DNA from: Larix kaempferi | Lineage: Eukaryota > Streptophyta > Pinopsida > Pinales > Pinaceae | Assembly: GCA_027924585.1 (NCBI GenBank) | Contig: BSBM01000597.1 | Location: forward strand, 6,710,501 to 6,774,500 | Reading direction: 5' to 3' | Length of the DNA stretch: 64,000 nucleotides | Part shown: positions 34,200-45,275 of the stretch, piece by piece | Numbering within the stretch: position 1 is the first letter of the stretch | Layout of the letters: every line of letters begins with the position of its first letter | Position numbers and translations under genes: made by a program | The notes under the pieces: model-generated | Databases searched by the model: none | Told to the model about the DNA's origin: nothing | Seen by the model: only the letters and a program-made list of their open reading frames with translations

Positions 34200-34680
34200 G
34201 TTTTTTATTTATTTTTAATTTAATACATAATAAAATATTTTAGTTCTAAAATATTATATTTATATTTTAAATAAAAAAATATTAATATTAATATCAATTT
34301 AAAATATTTATTATTTATTATTTCAAAAATATTTTTAAAAATTCTATAAAATAACTAGTTTGAGATTAATGAAATTAGAACATAAAATTATAATTCACTA
34401 TCCATTCCATAATTATGGTTATTGATCCAATTTCTATTCAACAACACACTTTGTCTTATTGAACTCATTTTATACTTCAAATTTTCTCAAATGTCAAAAG
34501 GTCATGAAAAATGCAAGACTAAGAACTAACAAAATTTTCCATAAATATAGATTATATACTTAGAATAAAAGGACTTAGAAACCACATAATGAAATGTTTA
34601 ATGTGATCTTATATTTAATTTTAGATTCTTCTCTAAATTATTATGATACATTAGAATGTTGTGAGGTTTTATTAGTCCCC
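34200..34680 (+). repeat. Dispersed repeat, copy 1
   Basis: Similar in order and sequence to 49590-50160: an AT-rich block with TTTAAATAAAA and TTATTATTTCAAA, a TTTCAAATTTTCT..AATGTCAAAAGGTCAT block, then TCTCTAAATTATTATGATACATTAGAA and GTTTTATTA. No coding capacity seen. Element type unknown. Confidence 0.6.
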
Positions 34681-36717
34681 ACTTTTAGGCTGGCAAGGAC
34701 TCTAGTAATCGACTTTTAGGGATATCTTAAGGTTCTAAAAGGTATCTAAGGGTCATGGCATTGTTTCTTCCTAGGCCACTTTTAACCCCCTTACCATCTT
34801 CGGTGAATACATGAGTCCCCGGTCTCTTCAGCGTTCCACCTCATCACAGCCATTTGTGGATTTTAATATTGATAATTACAAAATATACATTTGTTCTGCC
34901 ATACAAGAATTTGCATAACAATATTTACATCATACATATGATCAGTTTAGGGATCTCATCGAGGGGTATTACACTGGATACAGTTCATATCCTCGACCAT
35001 CTATCCAATAGTGTTAGATATAATGGAGTTGCTTAACCGTCAAAGGTTTAAAAGAAAAGGAATAATGAGCGATTAACATTGGAGTAACTATCATTCAACC
35101 GAACAACGGATAATTACTAAACAATTACTTCTATAAATGTTGTAGACAGACAACAGTAATTTCGAGGAGACAATATCCTAGAGCATCTCTCCTGGGGGAA
35201 CTCTACGGTGTAGAAGATAGAGCTGCCAAGCAGAGATGGAATTTGATGGGCATTTGCCCGTTCTCGAGCATTTTGCCCGTCAAATACGTGATTTTTTTTT
35301 GAAAATACGTTTTCAGAGACATCTAGAAATTGACATAAACCGTAATTTTGACATTCTACATTTTTCTGAAAACGTCATTACGGGTAAGCTACTATGCACT
35401 AGGACCTTGGCAGTGGAAACTAGGGCCTGGGCGGTGACCTGCGGGGCTGCAACTAGTTATCAGTTGGACCTTGGTGTTTGTGTTTAGGTAAATTTATTAA
35501 ATATTCATTAAATGCACAATCCCCAAACTGATGAATCTGCCAAGTTGCCAACACCCCGATCATAGCTCCGACAGTGCCCACCTGCTGGACCCTGTTTCTT
35601 CATTCATTTAATGGGAAAACCTTGAGTATAAATCCAGGCTCCAGCAGTGTGCACTCGGTTTCCTCAATCATTTATTGTAGAACGATAGGCAACCTAGTTA
35701 CGCTCGCAATAATGGAATTTGACGGGCTCAATAATAGACTCTATTAAAGGACTCGTTCTATCTTACGGACAGTAAAGCCCCGTGGGAAGCTAGGGCGTTC
35801 ACCTATATCAAGTGACTTCCTCTCCTCAAAAGTTGAATTTTCTGGGGATGTTCTTGGAGATGTTTGGAAATGTTCTTGAGTAGTTCATGTTTATCCTCTA
35901 GGGCCACATTCTCTGTCGTAGGTGGATGTTCCTCGAAGTTCCTGGTTTTGTCTCTATGGCTATCTTGAATCTGCTCCAGACAATGTTAACTATTATTATA
36001 TTAATACTACATTGTCACAAATCCTGACATGGTGAACAAGTCCTGGATCTGTCGAGCTTGAAGTTGGTTGGAATCTGGCATAAATTAGGCAATGTAATCA
36101 CGCTCATAGTAAGGCATCCACCGGTTTTTCATTTTGTATAATTATCTGGTCTTCGTTAACTGCAATATTCTATTAAAAATGTTCACTGCTAGTTGATGAT
36201 GGATGGGGCCAAACTCCTGAAAAACAATGGAAGACCACTCAAAATTTCCATGAAAAACCACTCCAGTCTTTTGAATTTTCTGGGAAATTGAAATGAACAT
36301 ACTTATATACATATAAACACAAGACTTCTGAATGTTTTGGGAAATTGAAATGCACAAACACATACACATGTATACATATAAACACTTTGGGTGTGGCCCG
36401 TGGGCTGTGAGCATTCTTGGAAAATAAAATACACTTCCGAAAAAACATATAAATATATAAAACACTTATGAGGCCCAGTTTAGATTGGTGAACAGTTCAC
36501 CAACGAAGGTGACTTTATTGCAATAGTTGGACACTACTCATTGTATGTGTGGATGTTCATTTATTATGGTATCCACTCCACTACTAGACAAATTGTTGTA
36601 ATAATCAGCTTTTGTGCTTAGACTTGTTAGCCTATGTTCAGGGATTTTGACAAACTTTTGTGAAGGACTTATTCCAATACCCAATTCTTATGTTCTCCCT
36701 TGCCAACACGCTCTGTA
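34681..36717. other. Spacer, no gene seen
   Basis: Slightly less AT-rich than its surroundings between 35200 and 35800, with a GAGTATAAATCC box at 35627. No exon series could be assembled. Confidence 0.4.
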
Positions 36718-37015
36718 AATCGCCAAATGTTGGTTGAAAATCACCGAACATTAGTTATAATATGATTCCTCATTGTTTTCCTTATGATTCTATTCAAAAG
36801 ATTACACATCAGAAATGCCACTAATCGATCTCATAATTATAGTGATGGTTAAGTTATAAATAAACGGTTGAATAATGGTTGCAAATCGCCCAACATTGGT
36901 TATAAATATATGATTCCTCATCATTTTCCTTTATGATTCTATGAGGAGGATTACATATCAGAAACACCATCAATGAATCTCATATTTATAGTGGTGGTTA
37001 AGTTATAAATAAAGT
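36718..37015. repeat. Tandem duplication, ~150 bp x 2
   Basis: Copy 1 (36718-36866) and copy 2 (about 36867-37015) share AATCGCC(A/C)AA, TATGATTCCTCATTGTTTTC, GATTCTAT, CATCAGAAA and TTATAGTGATGGTTAAGTTATAAATAAA in order, with scattered differences. Confidence 0.85.
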
Positions 37016-38919
37016 GATATCATGAATGCCAGAAAAATAATATGATATTATTTGGAGTTTTGACATAAAATATGGGTAATAATGCTACTTTGGGTTTTTT
37101 AAAGTTAGTTATACATTATTTACAAACAAATATATGATTAGTCATGCTTTCCCATTTTTCATTATTTATGCTTTTTTATATATATTATGCTCTTTTAACT
37201 TAAATTTAGAATTTTAAAATTGAAGAATTTTGTTTTTTAAATGTGTAAAGTAAAAATTATGAATTATAATAGAATAAAAAATTGTATTGATTTGCAATGA
37301 TATAAATAAGGTAACATTATTTGGAACTTGATATTTAAATGATTTGTATTGATTTGCAATGTTGTCAATAATATAACATTATTTAGAACTTGATACAAAA
37401 TATGTGTCACCTTTGTAGTCTTTAGTTTTATATCTAATTAAATATCTAATCAAGAGGCAAGCAAAAAAAATGAAAATGTGTATAGTATATTTGACTTTAT
37501 CTTCATATGTATAATAAGAAAACACATATATATAATAGGTGTCACATTTGATTTTCCAAGAGAATGTTTTTCTTATGGAAACATTTGTATGATAATACCA
37601 TGGCCTTAATGAATTGTTGCTATTGCATTTATATATAAATGAAGAAACTTGTTATATTTTGTGAATCCCTTATTTGGAAATAGCCATTAGCATTGTTGGA
37701 CAAGGGAAAGGACTTGTAAGTACACATGTTCTCCCAATTCTTATGGTAATATGTGTGCCATGTTTGATTTCTGGTATTTTTACTAAAATCTACATTATGA
37801 AAACTTAAAATGATGCTTGAGAGTATGATAGTTGTTTTGTGAGGAGCTTGGTATACTATTTTCTTTAATGAAGGAACAAAATAAGGATAAAAAATAGAAA
37901 TTGATGTTTAATTGCGACCAATTTATGTTGAATTGGGAGGTCGAAAAGACATTTCCCTGGTTTGTTACATGGGATTAGTGTTTATTTTTGTATAATACAA
38001 AGTGTAGAGAAATGAGCCTTTAAATCCTTGGTTGGTAATGGATATACTGGAGCCTTTAAATCCTTGGTTTGCAATGATGATATTTATTTTGATGCGGAAG
38101 TAGTGATATCAACCCCATACATAGACAATCACATATAATTACAGTGGTATGATATTTCTTTTCACTTTGAAAGCTATATCCTTCACTTTAAAAAGGTGCA
38201 TAAACTAGTCATAAAAATTGCAATGATGTTTCTATTTAGTTCTAGGCATGTCACCCCCATATCAGCAATCATATACACTAAGTTGGGTATCCTTATGGAG
38301 CTACACCGATCTCTTTTCAGTAGTAAATGAACTATATTGGGGATCTTGTATTAGCCTTAAAGCATACTTCGTTTTATATTTTCAAATTCTAACCATAACA
38401 ATTCTGAAAACTTCATTGCATTGGGGTAATTTATATAGTAAAAAGTTATTATTGATAGGTACATATTTAGGTAAAACGTTCATTGCAGGGGAAAGTTGAA
38501 CCCTAAAACGTAAAAAAAAACAGTATGATGGATAAAATTGAGGTGAAATTCCAACACTGCTGCCAAGTATGAAAACATTTAAAACAAAACAAAATACAGG
38601 TTCGACAATCCTCATGGGGGCTACACAGAAAACCTTATATTTTATCAACAGGATCCCGTCCATATTAACTGTTACACGACAGGTTACATGTTTCACCACA
38701 AGGACCGAGTTCTCTTAAAGTTTAAACATAGATATTACTTAATTCAAATGGCCAGAACCAGAATCCAATAACTCGATGATATCAGTAACCAGAGAAGATC
38801 TGCGGATAGTTTTATTCAAAGATAAGAACAAAGAAAAAATAGATCGTGGAGTTGAAAAATACAAAAACCTACTGTAGGGATCAACCATGATCTGGATTCT
38901 ATGCCATATTCGAATGGCT
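37016..38919. other. AT-rich spacer, no gene seen
   Basis: Short local repeats (ATTGATTTGCAATG.., TTTAAATCCTTGGTT..) only. The overlapping frames at 38248-38499 and 38382-38699 carry no recognisable motif. Confidence 0.4.
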
Positions 38920-38959
38920 TGTTAGAAATCTGCTATTAGAAACTGCTTAGGTGCCTCGT

Positions 38960-39052
38960 ATGTTTGACACATTGGGACATGCTAAGACATGTGTCAAACT
39001 TGAGTTTAACACGTCCTGTTTCAGTAGTGTCAAACTTGTGTTTGACACATGG
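38960..39052 (+). promoter_or_regulatory. Cluster of inverted GTTTGACAC motifs in U3
   Basis: GTTTGACAC occurs forward near 38962 and 39040 and as its complement GTGTCAAAC near 38991 and 39027, with a related GTTTAACACG between. Position upstream of the TATA box suggests an enhancer-type cluster; binding protein unknown. The core TTGAC is shared with W boxes, which is only suggestive. Confidence 0.5.
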
Positions 39053-39254
39053 GATATAGATACGCAGGACTTGGGAACGTGTCTTGTTTAGTTTCAGGAC
39101 ACATTACTTTTAACGTTATGCAGTTTCTAATCTTAATGTGACCCGATTAATTAAGTCATAAATAGATCGCTCTATAATTAAAGCATTAGATCTGTTATTA
39201 ATCTTAAGCGTTGAATTGGTATATGATGGACGTACCAGATTTAGAGTTAAATGT

Positions 39255-39263
39255 TATATAAAG
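39255..39263 (+). promoter_or_regulatory. TATA box of the copia LTR
   Basis: TATATAAAG in the second half of the LTR. Transcription would start about 30 nt downstream, near 39285-39295, so R and U5 follow. The same box is in the 3' LTR near 44974. Confidence 0.75.
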
Positions 39264-39392
39264 GATTGGGTCCTTTCTCTCCCTGTAAAGAGTCGCATTC
39301 TTCTCCATCAAGAATCGCATAAAGAAATAGGGTCAGAGAGAGAAACTGAATTCTGAGAAGAAGAGTAACCGTCAGGAGTCAGAAGAAAGAAG

Positions 39393-39426
39393 ATGGCAGC
39401 CGTTACATCTTCCGCTGTTAATCAAG
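39393..39426 (+). CDS. Probable first coding exon of gag, inside the 5' LTR
   Basis: The first ATG after the likely transcription start is at 39393, in a strong context (AAGATGGCAGCC). It encodes MAAVTSSAVNQ and one further base, ending at CAAG|GTATGT, a consensus donor. The acceptor TTTTTTTTATTTTGCAG at 40276-40292 joins this exon to TAGTTCCCATG, giving V-V-P and then the Met at 40301 in frame. If not spliced, this frame stops after 15 codons. Splicing is predicted, not shown. Confidence 0.6.
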
Positions 39427-40292
39427 GTATGTCATCTTAAACAATAGATCATATTAAGTTTTGCATGTGAAATATTCGGTATTGATGATCTTTGGGCTGT
39501 TAATTGAATTGTTCATAATTAATCTAGAAAGATATCAGAGATTACCAAATTTAACATGTGGTATCAGAGCATACCAATCAATAACTGAATATTTCCTATG
39601 ATTGCAATTGATCTGTTCTGTGCTTTACTCATGGTGTTAATCAAGTCATGCGCATGCTTCATAAAAAGGGGTGTAACTTTTGATCCGTCCGTCGGATATA
39701 GAGTTTTCGATTTTCTTTACAATTTCAGAATTTTTAGGGTCTTTTCGTGCATCATTTACTGTTTTGACTTTGTACGATTAAAGTTTACTGGTACAAAATA
39801 ATTGTTTGAAATTTGGGCATAAAAGTAATTATTCTGTGACTGATTGTTTTGCATAAAGTCTGTGTTATGAGTCATTTATGCACATGAGATTTATGATTTT
39901 GTTAATCACCAAAGTGGTCAAAATCAGAATAATTATTTAGTGCATAAGTGACATAATGATTATTGATAGAAATTGCCAGTTATAATAATACCAATTAAAA
40001 CTGGCGTCACTAATGATAGAACCTGAGAACTTACCCAAAGGAAAGTCTTGTTCTATAACTAGTTGACATGATGAGGTTTAATAGATATTTTGATTAAATA
40101 AATATTGATCATCCAAAGATGTCAGTTCTTTTTAATTGAATATATTTATTACCTACTTATGTTTTGGTATTTAAATTATGTTAAGTATAAGATAGTATCT
40201 ACCCAAAGGAGTGCTATATTATACTATTATGTCTACATCTGAATCGCGTTAGTTATGAGCTTATAGTTATTTCATTTTTTTTTATTTTGCAG
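39427..40292 (+). other. Predicted 866-nt intron spanning LTR end, primer site and leader
   Basis: Begins GTATGT in U5 and ends TTTTATTTTGCAG before the gag frame. It contains the last 130 bp of the LTR, the primer site and many ATGs that would block translation of the downstream frame from unspliced RNA. Genomic RNA for packaging would have to stay unspliced to keep the primer site. Confidence 0.6.
39559..39570 (+). other. Primer-binding site of the copia element
   Basis: TGGTATCAGAGC, 2 nt after the LTR end, complementary to the 3' end of plant initiator Met tRNA. Confidence 0.92.
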
Positions 40293-40300
40293 TAGTTCCC

Positions 40301-42298
40301 ATGAATACACATGCTTCATCTGTTACATTGTTCACTGGTGTTAATTTTTCTGAATGGAGAGAACAAGTCAATTTCCATTTAGGTGTTCAGGATCTTGACT
40401 TGGCACTCCTTGAGAATAAACCTGCTGCTCTTGTAGCAGCTAGTACTGAGGCAGAAAAATCACACCATAAAGCATGGGAACGCAGTAACAGATTGAGCCT
40501 TATGTTTATTAAGATGATTGTTGCTAACAACATCAAGTCAACAATTCCACAAACAGAAAGTGCTAAGGAATATATGCAGTTTGTGGAAGAGCGTTTTCGT
40601 TCAGCTGATAAGTCACTCGCTGGTACTCTTATGGCAGAACTCACGACCATGAAGTTTGATGGGTCGCGAACTATGCAAGAGCACATTATAGAGATGACTA
40701 ATCTTGCAGCAAGGTTAAATTCCCTGGGACTTACAGTAGAGGATTCTTTTCTTGTCCAGTTTATCCTGAACTCGCTACCTTCTGAATATGGACCTTTTCA
40801 GATTAACTATAACACTATAAAGGATAAGTGGAATGTTAATGAATTGGCCAGTAGACTTGTTCAGGAAGAAGGACGTTTGAAAAATCAAGTGAATCACTCA
40901 GTAAGTTTCGTGAGTAATAGAGCTGGTAAAGAAAAGAAAGGAAAATCAAGTCATTTCAAGAAGAAAAAGGCACCTGCTAAGAATGGGCAGGATAAGGAAA
41001 AGAAGGAACTAAAGGATGTTCAATGTCATTTCTGTAAAAAGAAAGGACATTATCAAAGTGATTGTCTGAAAAGGATAGCTTGGTTCGAAAAGAAAGGTAA
41101 TTATCTATCTTTCGTATGTTTTGAATCAAATTTAGTTGAAGTTCCAATTAATACATGGTGGCTTGATACTGGTGCTACAACTCATGTTTCCAATAATATG
41201 CAGGGATTTCTTACGATCCGAACCATAAATCCAAATGAAGATCGTTTTCTCTTTATGGGAAACGGAATGAAATCTTCAATTGAAGGCATTGGGACTTATC
41301 GTCTAATTCTAGAAAGTGGATATGTATTAGACTTATACAGTACCCTTTATGTACCTTCATTATCTAGAAACCTTATTTCAGTGAGTAAGTTGGATATTTC
41401 TGGTTTTAGATGTATGTTTGGATCTGGTTGTTTTGATTTATATAAGAATACTGATAATGTTGGTTCTGGTATTCTAATTGATGGTTTATATAAATTGAAA
41501 CTGAATGACACTTATGCGAATTCCTTGCTGAATGTAGTAAATAATGTTGGATGTAAACGTAGCATGTTGAATGAAAATTCTGCTTTCTTGTGGCATAAAA
41601 GACTAGGTCATATATCCAAAGAAAGAATGATGAGATTAGTAAGTAATGAAATTTTGTCAAATTTGGACCTTAGTGATCTAGAATTATGTGTGGATTGTAT
41701 TAAAGGTAAACAAACCAAACGTAATAAGAAAGGAGCCACTAGAAGCAGCCAGCTTCTTGAAATAATACACACTGATATTTGCGGACCTATGGACACGTCA
41801 GCCTTTAATGGAGAAAAGTATTTCATCACTTTTATTGACGATTTTTCCCGTTATGGTTATGTCTATTTGCTTCATGAAAAATCTCAATCTGTGAATGTCC
41901 TTGAGACGTTTGTAAAGGAAGTTGAGAGGCAATTAGATAAAAAGGTGAAAATCATAAGGTCTGATAGAGGTGGTGAATATTATGGTAAATATAATGAGTC
42001 AGGCCAGTGTCCAGGTCCATTTGCAAAATTCCTCGAAAGTTATGGCATATGTGCGCAATACACAATGCCAGGTACACCACAGCAAAATGGTGTAGCAGAA
42101 AGGCGCAATAGGACGTTAATAGATATGATTAGGAGTATGATGTCAGATTCTACACTACCTAAGAATTTGTGGTCGTATGCTCTCAAAACCGCTAATTATT
42201 TGTTGAATAGGGTTCCTAGTAAAGCTGTTCAAGACACCTGCATGTTTGGGGTTGTCCAGCGGAAGCGAGAATTTATAATCCACATGAAAAGAAATTAG
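40301..42298 (+). CDS. Copia Gag-protease-integrase frame (ends early at a deletion)
   Basis: 665 codons from the ATG at 40301, or from 40293 if spliced to the LTR exon. In order: Gag of the UBN2 type (residues ~1-215), a Lys-rich linker, one CCHC knuckle CHFCKKKGHYQSDC (~242-255), protease WWLDTGATTHVSNN (~286), pre-integrase FLWHKRLGHISKERMM and CVDCIKGKQ (~427-470), integrase core HTDICGPM, FIDDFSRYGY, IIRSDRGGEYYG and MPGTPQQNGVAERRN with D, D and E present. The last ~20 residues are out of frame because of a deletion at 42232. The first part would still make Gag and protease. Confidence 0.93.
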   Translation: MNTHASSVTLFTGVNFSEWREQVNFHLGVQDLDLALLENKPAALVAASTEAEKSHHKAWERSNRLSLMFIKMIVANNIKSTIPQTESAKEYMQFVEERFRSADKSLAGTLMAELTTMKFDGSRTMQEHIIEMTNLAARLNSLGLTVEDSFLVQFILNSLPSEYGPFQINYNTIKDKWNVNELASRLVQEEGRLKNQVNHSVSFVSNRAGKEKKGKSSHFKKKKAPAKNGQDKEKKELKDVQCHFCKKKGHYQSDCLKRIAWFEKKGNYLSFVCFESNLVEVPINTWWLDTGATTHVSNNMQGFLTIRTINPNEDRFLFMGNGMKSSIEGIGTYRLILESGYVLDLYSTLYVPSLSRNLISVSKLDISGFRCMFGSGCFDLYKNTDNVGSGILIDGLYKLKLNDTYANSLLNVVNNVGCKRSMLNENSAFLWHKRLGHISKERMMRLVSNEILSNLDLSDLELCVDCIKGKQTKRNKKGATRSSQLLEIIHTDICGPMDTSAFNGEKYFITFIDDFSRYGYVYLLHEKSQSVNVLETFVKEVERQLDKKVKIIRSDRGGEYYGKYNESGQCPGPFAKFLESYGICAQYTMPGTPQQNGVAERRNRTLIDMIRSMMSDSTLPKNLWSYALKTANYLLNRVPSKAVQDTCMFGVVQRKREFIIHMKRN

Positions 42299-44253
42299 AT
42301 TCTCGAACGTTCAGTGGGTACTTTTTAGGTTACCCTGAGAAATCTAAAGGGTATGTGTTTTACTGTCCTAATCATAGTCCAATAATTGTAGAAACTGGTA
42401 ATGCAAGATTCATTGAGAATGGTGAAGTCAGTGGGAGTACTAGAAGAGAAATAGTAGAAATAAAGGAAACAAGGGTAAATGTTACATTGCCTAGAATAGT
42501 TCCTCCATCTACTATTACTCCAAATGTTGTTCCAGCTGTTGTAGAACAGCATGATGATAATGAACAACATATAAATGAAGAAGTACTTCCTGAAGGAAAT
42601 GACTTACATAATGCTGATATGCATGAACCACAACAAGTAGCATTAAGAAGATCTCAAAGAGATCGTAGGTCAGCTATTTCTAATGATTATGTGGTTTATA
42701 TGCAAGAATCAGATTATGATATTGGAATCAATAAGGATCCAGTTTCGTTTTCACATGCTGTAGAAAGTAAAGAGTCAAAGGAATGGATTAATGCCATGAA
42801 AGAAGAACTGAAATCCATGCAACAGAATGAAGTTTGGGATCTCGTTGAGTTACCACATGGCTGTAAAAGAGTCGGATGCAAATGGGTTTTTAAAACCAAA
42901 CACGACTCTAGTGGTAATATCGAACGGTATAAATCTAGACTTGTTGCTAAGGGTTACACTCAGAAAGATGGTGTTGATTACAAGGAGACATTTTCTCCTG
43001 TTTCGAAAAAGGACTCACTAAGAATACTAATGGCATTAGTAGCTCATTATGATTTGGAGTTGCATCAAATGGATGTGAAAACAGCCTTTCTGAATGGAGA
43101 ACTTGATGAGGATATTTATATGGATCAACCTGAGGGTTTTTCTGTAGAAGGTAAAGAACAATTGGTGTGTAAACTTAAGAAGTCAATATATGGGCTTAAA
43201 CAAGCATCCCGGCAATGGTATATTAAGTTCAATGCCATTATTACATCTTTTGGTTTTAAGGAAAGTACGGTTGATCACTGTATATACCAAAAGATCAGTG
43301 GGAGCAAGTTTATTTATCTGGTCCTTTATGTTGATGACATCTTGCTTGCTGCAAATAATTTAAGCATATTGCATGAGACTAAGGAATTTCTCTCAACGAA
43401 CTTTGAAATGAAAGATATGGGAGAGGCATCCTATGTGATTGGAATAGAAATATTCCGTGATCGATCACAAGGAATATTGGGATTGTCTCAGAAAGGGTAT
43501 ATCGAAAGGATTCTAGAGAGATTTGGAATGAGTAAGTGTTCACCTGGGACAATTCCTGTACAGAAAGGTGATAAATTCAATCTCATGCAATGTCCTAAGA
43601 ATGATGTTGAACGAAAGGAAATGGAATCAATTCCATATGCATCTGTTGTTGGTAGCCTAATGTATGCTCAAACCTGTACTAGACCGGATATCAGTTTTGC
43701 GGTCGGTATGTTAGGAAGGTATCAAAGTAATCCAGGAAGGGAACATTGGCAAGCTGCAAAGAAAGTTTTGAGGTACTTACAAGGCACGAAAGATTACATG
43801 CTCATATATAGAAGATCCAATGAATTGGAGGTGATTGGATATAGCGATTCAGATTTTGCTGGATGCATCGATACTAGAAAATCGACTTTTGGTTACCTGT
43901 TTATGATTGCTCAAGGTGCCATATCATGGAAAAGTGCGAAACAGACTATCGTTGCTTCATCTACTATGGAGGCAGAATTTGTGGCATGTTTTGAAGCCAC
44001 AATTCATGCATTATGGTTGCGGAACTTTATTTCAGGACTTGCGGTTGTCGACACCATTAGCAAGCCGCTGAAAATTTATTGTGATAACTCTGCAGCAGTG
44101 TTTTTCTCAAAGAACGACAAGTACTCTAAAGGTGCCAAACATATGGAACTGAAGTATCTTGTTGTGAAAGACGAGGTTCAGAAACAAAGAGTGTCAATCA
44201 TGCACATCAGGACAGAACTTATGATTGCAGACCCTTTGAGGAAAGGGTTATAG
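42232..44253 (+). CDS. Copia integrase C-part, reverse transcriptase and RNase H
   Basis: This frame is open from 42232 (RHLHVWGCPAEARIYNPHEK) to the stop at 44253; its first ATG is at 42355. RT begins with VWDLVELPHGCKRVGCKWVF and keeps RLVAKGYTQKDGVDYKETFS, MDVKTAFLNGELDEDIYMDQ and the catalytic YVDDILLAANN (near 43330). RNase H has QTIVASSTMEAEFVA and IYCDNSAAVFFSKN. No internal stop is present, so only the lost frame link to the first part disables it. A product could form only by frameshift or by help from another copy. Confidence 0.93.
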   Translation, partial: RHLHVWGCPAEARIYNPHEKKLDSRTFSGYFLGYPEKSKGYVFYCPNHSPIIVETGNARFIENGEVSGSTRREIVEIKETRVNVTLPRIVPPSTITPNVVPAVVEQHDDNEQHINEEVLPEGNDLHNADMHEPQQVALRRSQRDRRSAISNDYVVYMQESDYDIGINKDPVSFSHAVESKESKEWINAMKEELKSMQQNEVWDLVELPHGCKRVGCKWVFKTKHDSSGNIERYKSRLVAKGYTQKDGVDYKETFSPVSKKDSLRILMALVAHYDLELHQMDVKTAFLNGELDEDIYMDQPEGFSVEGKEQLVCKLKKSIYGLKQASRQWYIKFNAIITSFGFKESTVDHCIYQKISGSKFIYLVLYVDDILLAANNLSILHETKEFLSTNFEMKDMGEASYVIGIEIFRDRSQGILGLSQKGYIERILERFGMSKCSPGTIPVQKGDKFNLMQCPKNDVERKEMESIPYASVVGSLMYAQTCTRPDISFAVGMLGRYQSNPGREHWQAAKKVLRYLQGTKDYMLIYRRSNELEVIGYSDSDFAGCIDTRKSTFGYLFMIAQGAISWKSAKQTIVASSTMEAEFVACFEATIHALWLRNFISGLAVVDTISKPLKIYCDNSAAVFFSKNDKYSKGAKHMELKYLVVKDEVQKQRVSIMHIRTELMIADPLRKGL

Positions 44254-44624
44254 CCAAGACAATTTAAGGAACATGTTCAAAGAATGGGTCTTGGTTGTAT
44301 TAATAATTATGATGTGTGACATTCTGAGCTCTTTTATGTGTTTCTGATATACAATTATGTGTCTCTTGTTTTAATGTAGTAGTACGTATTTTATGTAATT
44401 TTAAACAAGAAAGAGTCTTATAAAGATATTATGTTTAATCATTATGATATAAGACATTATGTGGACCATTATGCTGTTTTATATAAATTATGAGTATGAA
44501 TTGATGGATTGCTGGTATTGTAGTGTATGGAAGGGAATGCATTGAATTAATAATGCACAACCGCCATAACTCTCAGCAATTTATCATAGTATGATGTTCA
44601 ACACTTGATATTATGAATAATCGG

Positions 44625-44638
44625 GTCAAGTGGGAGAA
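44625..44638 (+). other. Polypurine tract of the copia element
   Basis: AAGTGGGAGAA lies directly before the 3' LTR, the usual primer for plus-strand DNA synthesis in copia elements. Confidence 0.85.
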
Positions 44639-45275
44639 TGTTAGAAATCTGCTATTAGAAACTGCTTAGGTGCCTCGTATGTTTGACACATTGGGACATG
44701 CTAAGACATGTGTCAAACTTGAGTTTAACACGTCTTGTTTCAGTAGTGTCAAACTTGTGTTTGACACATGGGATATAGATACGCAGGACTTGGGAACGTG
44801 TCTTGTTTAGTTTCAGGACACATTACTTTTAACGTTATGCAGTTTCTAATCTTAATGTGACCCGATTAATTAAGTCATAAATAGATCACTCTATAATTAA
44901 AGCATTAGATCTGTTATTAATCTTAAGAGTTGAATTGGTATATGATGGACGTACCAGATTTAGAGTTAAATGTTATATAAAGGATTGGGTCCTTTCTCTC
45001 CCTGTAAAGAGTCGCATTCTTCTCCATCAAGAATCGCATAAAGAAATAGGGTCAGAGAGAGAAACTGAATTCTGAGAAGAAGAGTAACCGTGAGGAGTCA
45101 GAAGAAAGAAGATGGCAGCCGTTACATCTTCCGCTGTTAATCAAGGTATGTCATCTTAAACAATAGATCATATTAAGTTTTGCATGTGAAATATTCGGTA
45201 TTGATGATCTTTGGGCTGTTAATTGAATTGTTCATAATTAATCTAGAAAGATATCAGAGATTACCAAATTTAACA
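44639..45275 (+). repeat. 3' LTR of the copia element
   Basis: 637 bp, TG...CA. It carries the same TATA box, ATG (near 45112) and GTATGT donor as the 5' LTR, so it could start transcripts and offer a coding first exon to the flanking DNA. Confidence 0.97.

Larger units (their letters stand above)
38920..39556 (+). repeat. 5' LTR of the copia element
   Basis: 637 bp, TG...CA. Contains a TATA box, the first AUG of the transcript and a splice donor (separate entries). Differences from the 3' LTR seen at AACACGTCC/TTG, ATAGATCG/ACTC, CTTAAGC/AGTTG and AACCGTC/GAGG. Confidence 0.97.
38920..45275 (+). mobile_element. Ty1/copia LTR retrotransposon, nearly complete and young
   Basis: Both LTRs are 637 bp, start TGTTAGAAATC and end TTTAACA. 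I count four differences between them by eye. The flanks carry a perfect TGGCT duplication (38915-38919 and 45276-45280). Primer site, gag, protease, integrase, RT, RNase H and a purine tract are in the Pseudoviridae order. The gag-pol frame (40301-44253) is broken only once, by a deletion in the integrase near 42232. Recent insertion follows from the near-identical LTRs. Confidence 0.97.

Noticed and set aside
38248-38699. Overlapping 83- and 105-codon frames as a gene next to the copia element
   Set aside because: No splice context, no motif, and both strands are open by composition.
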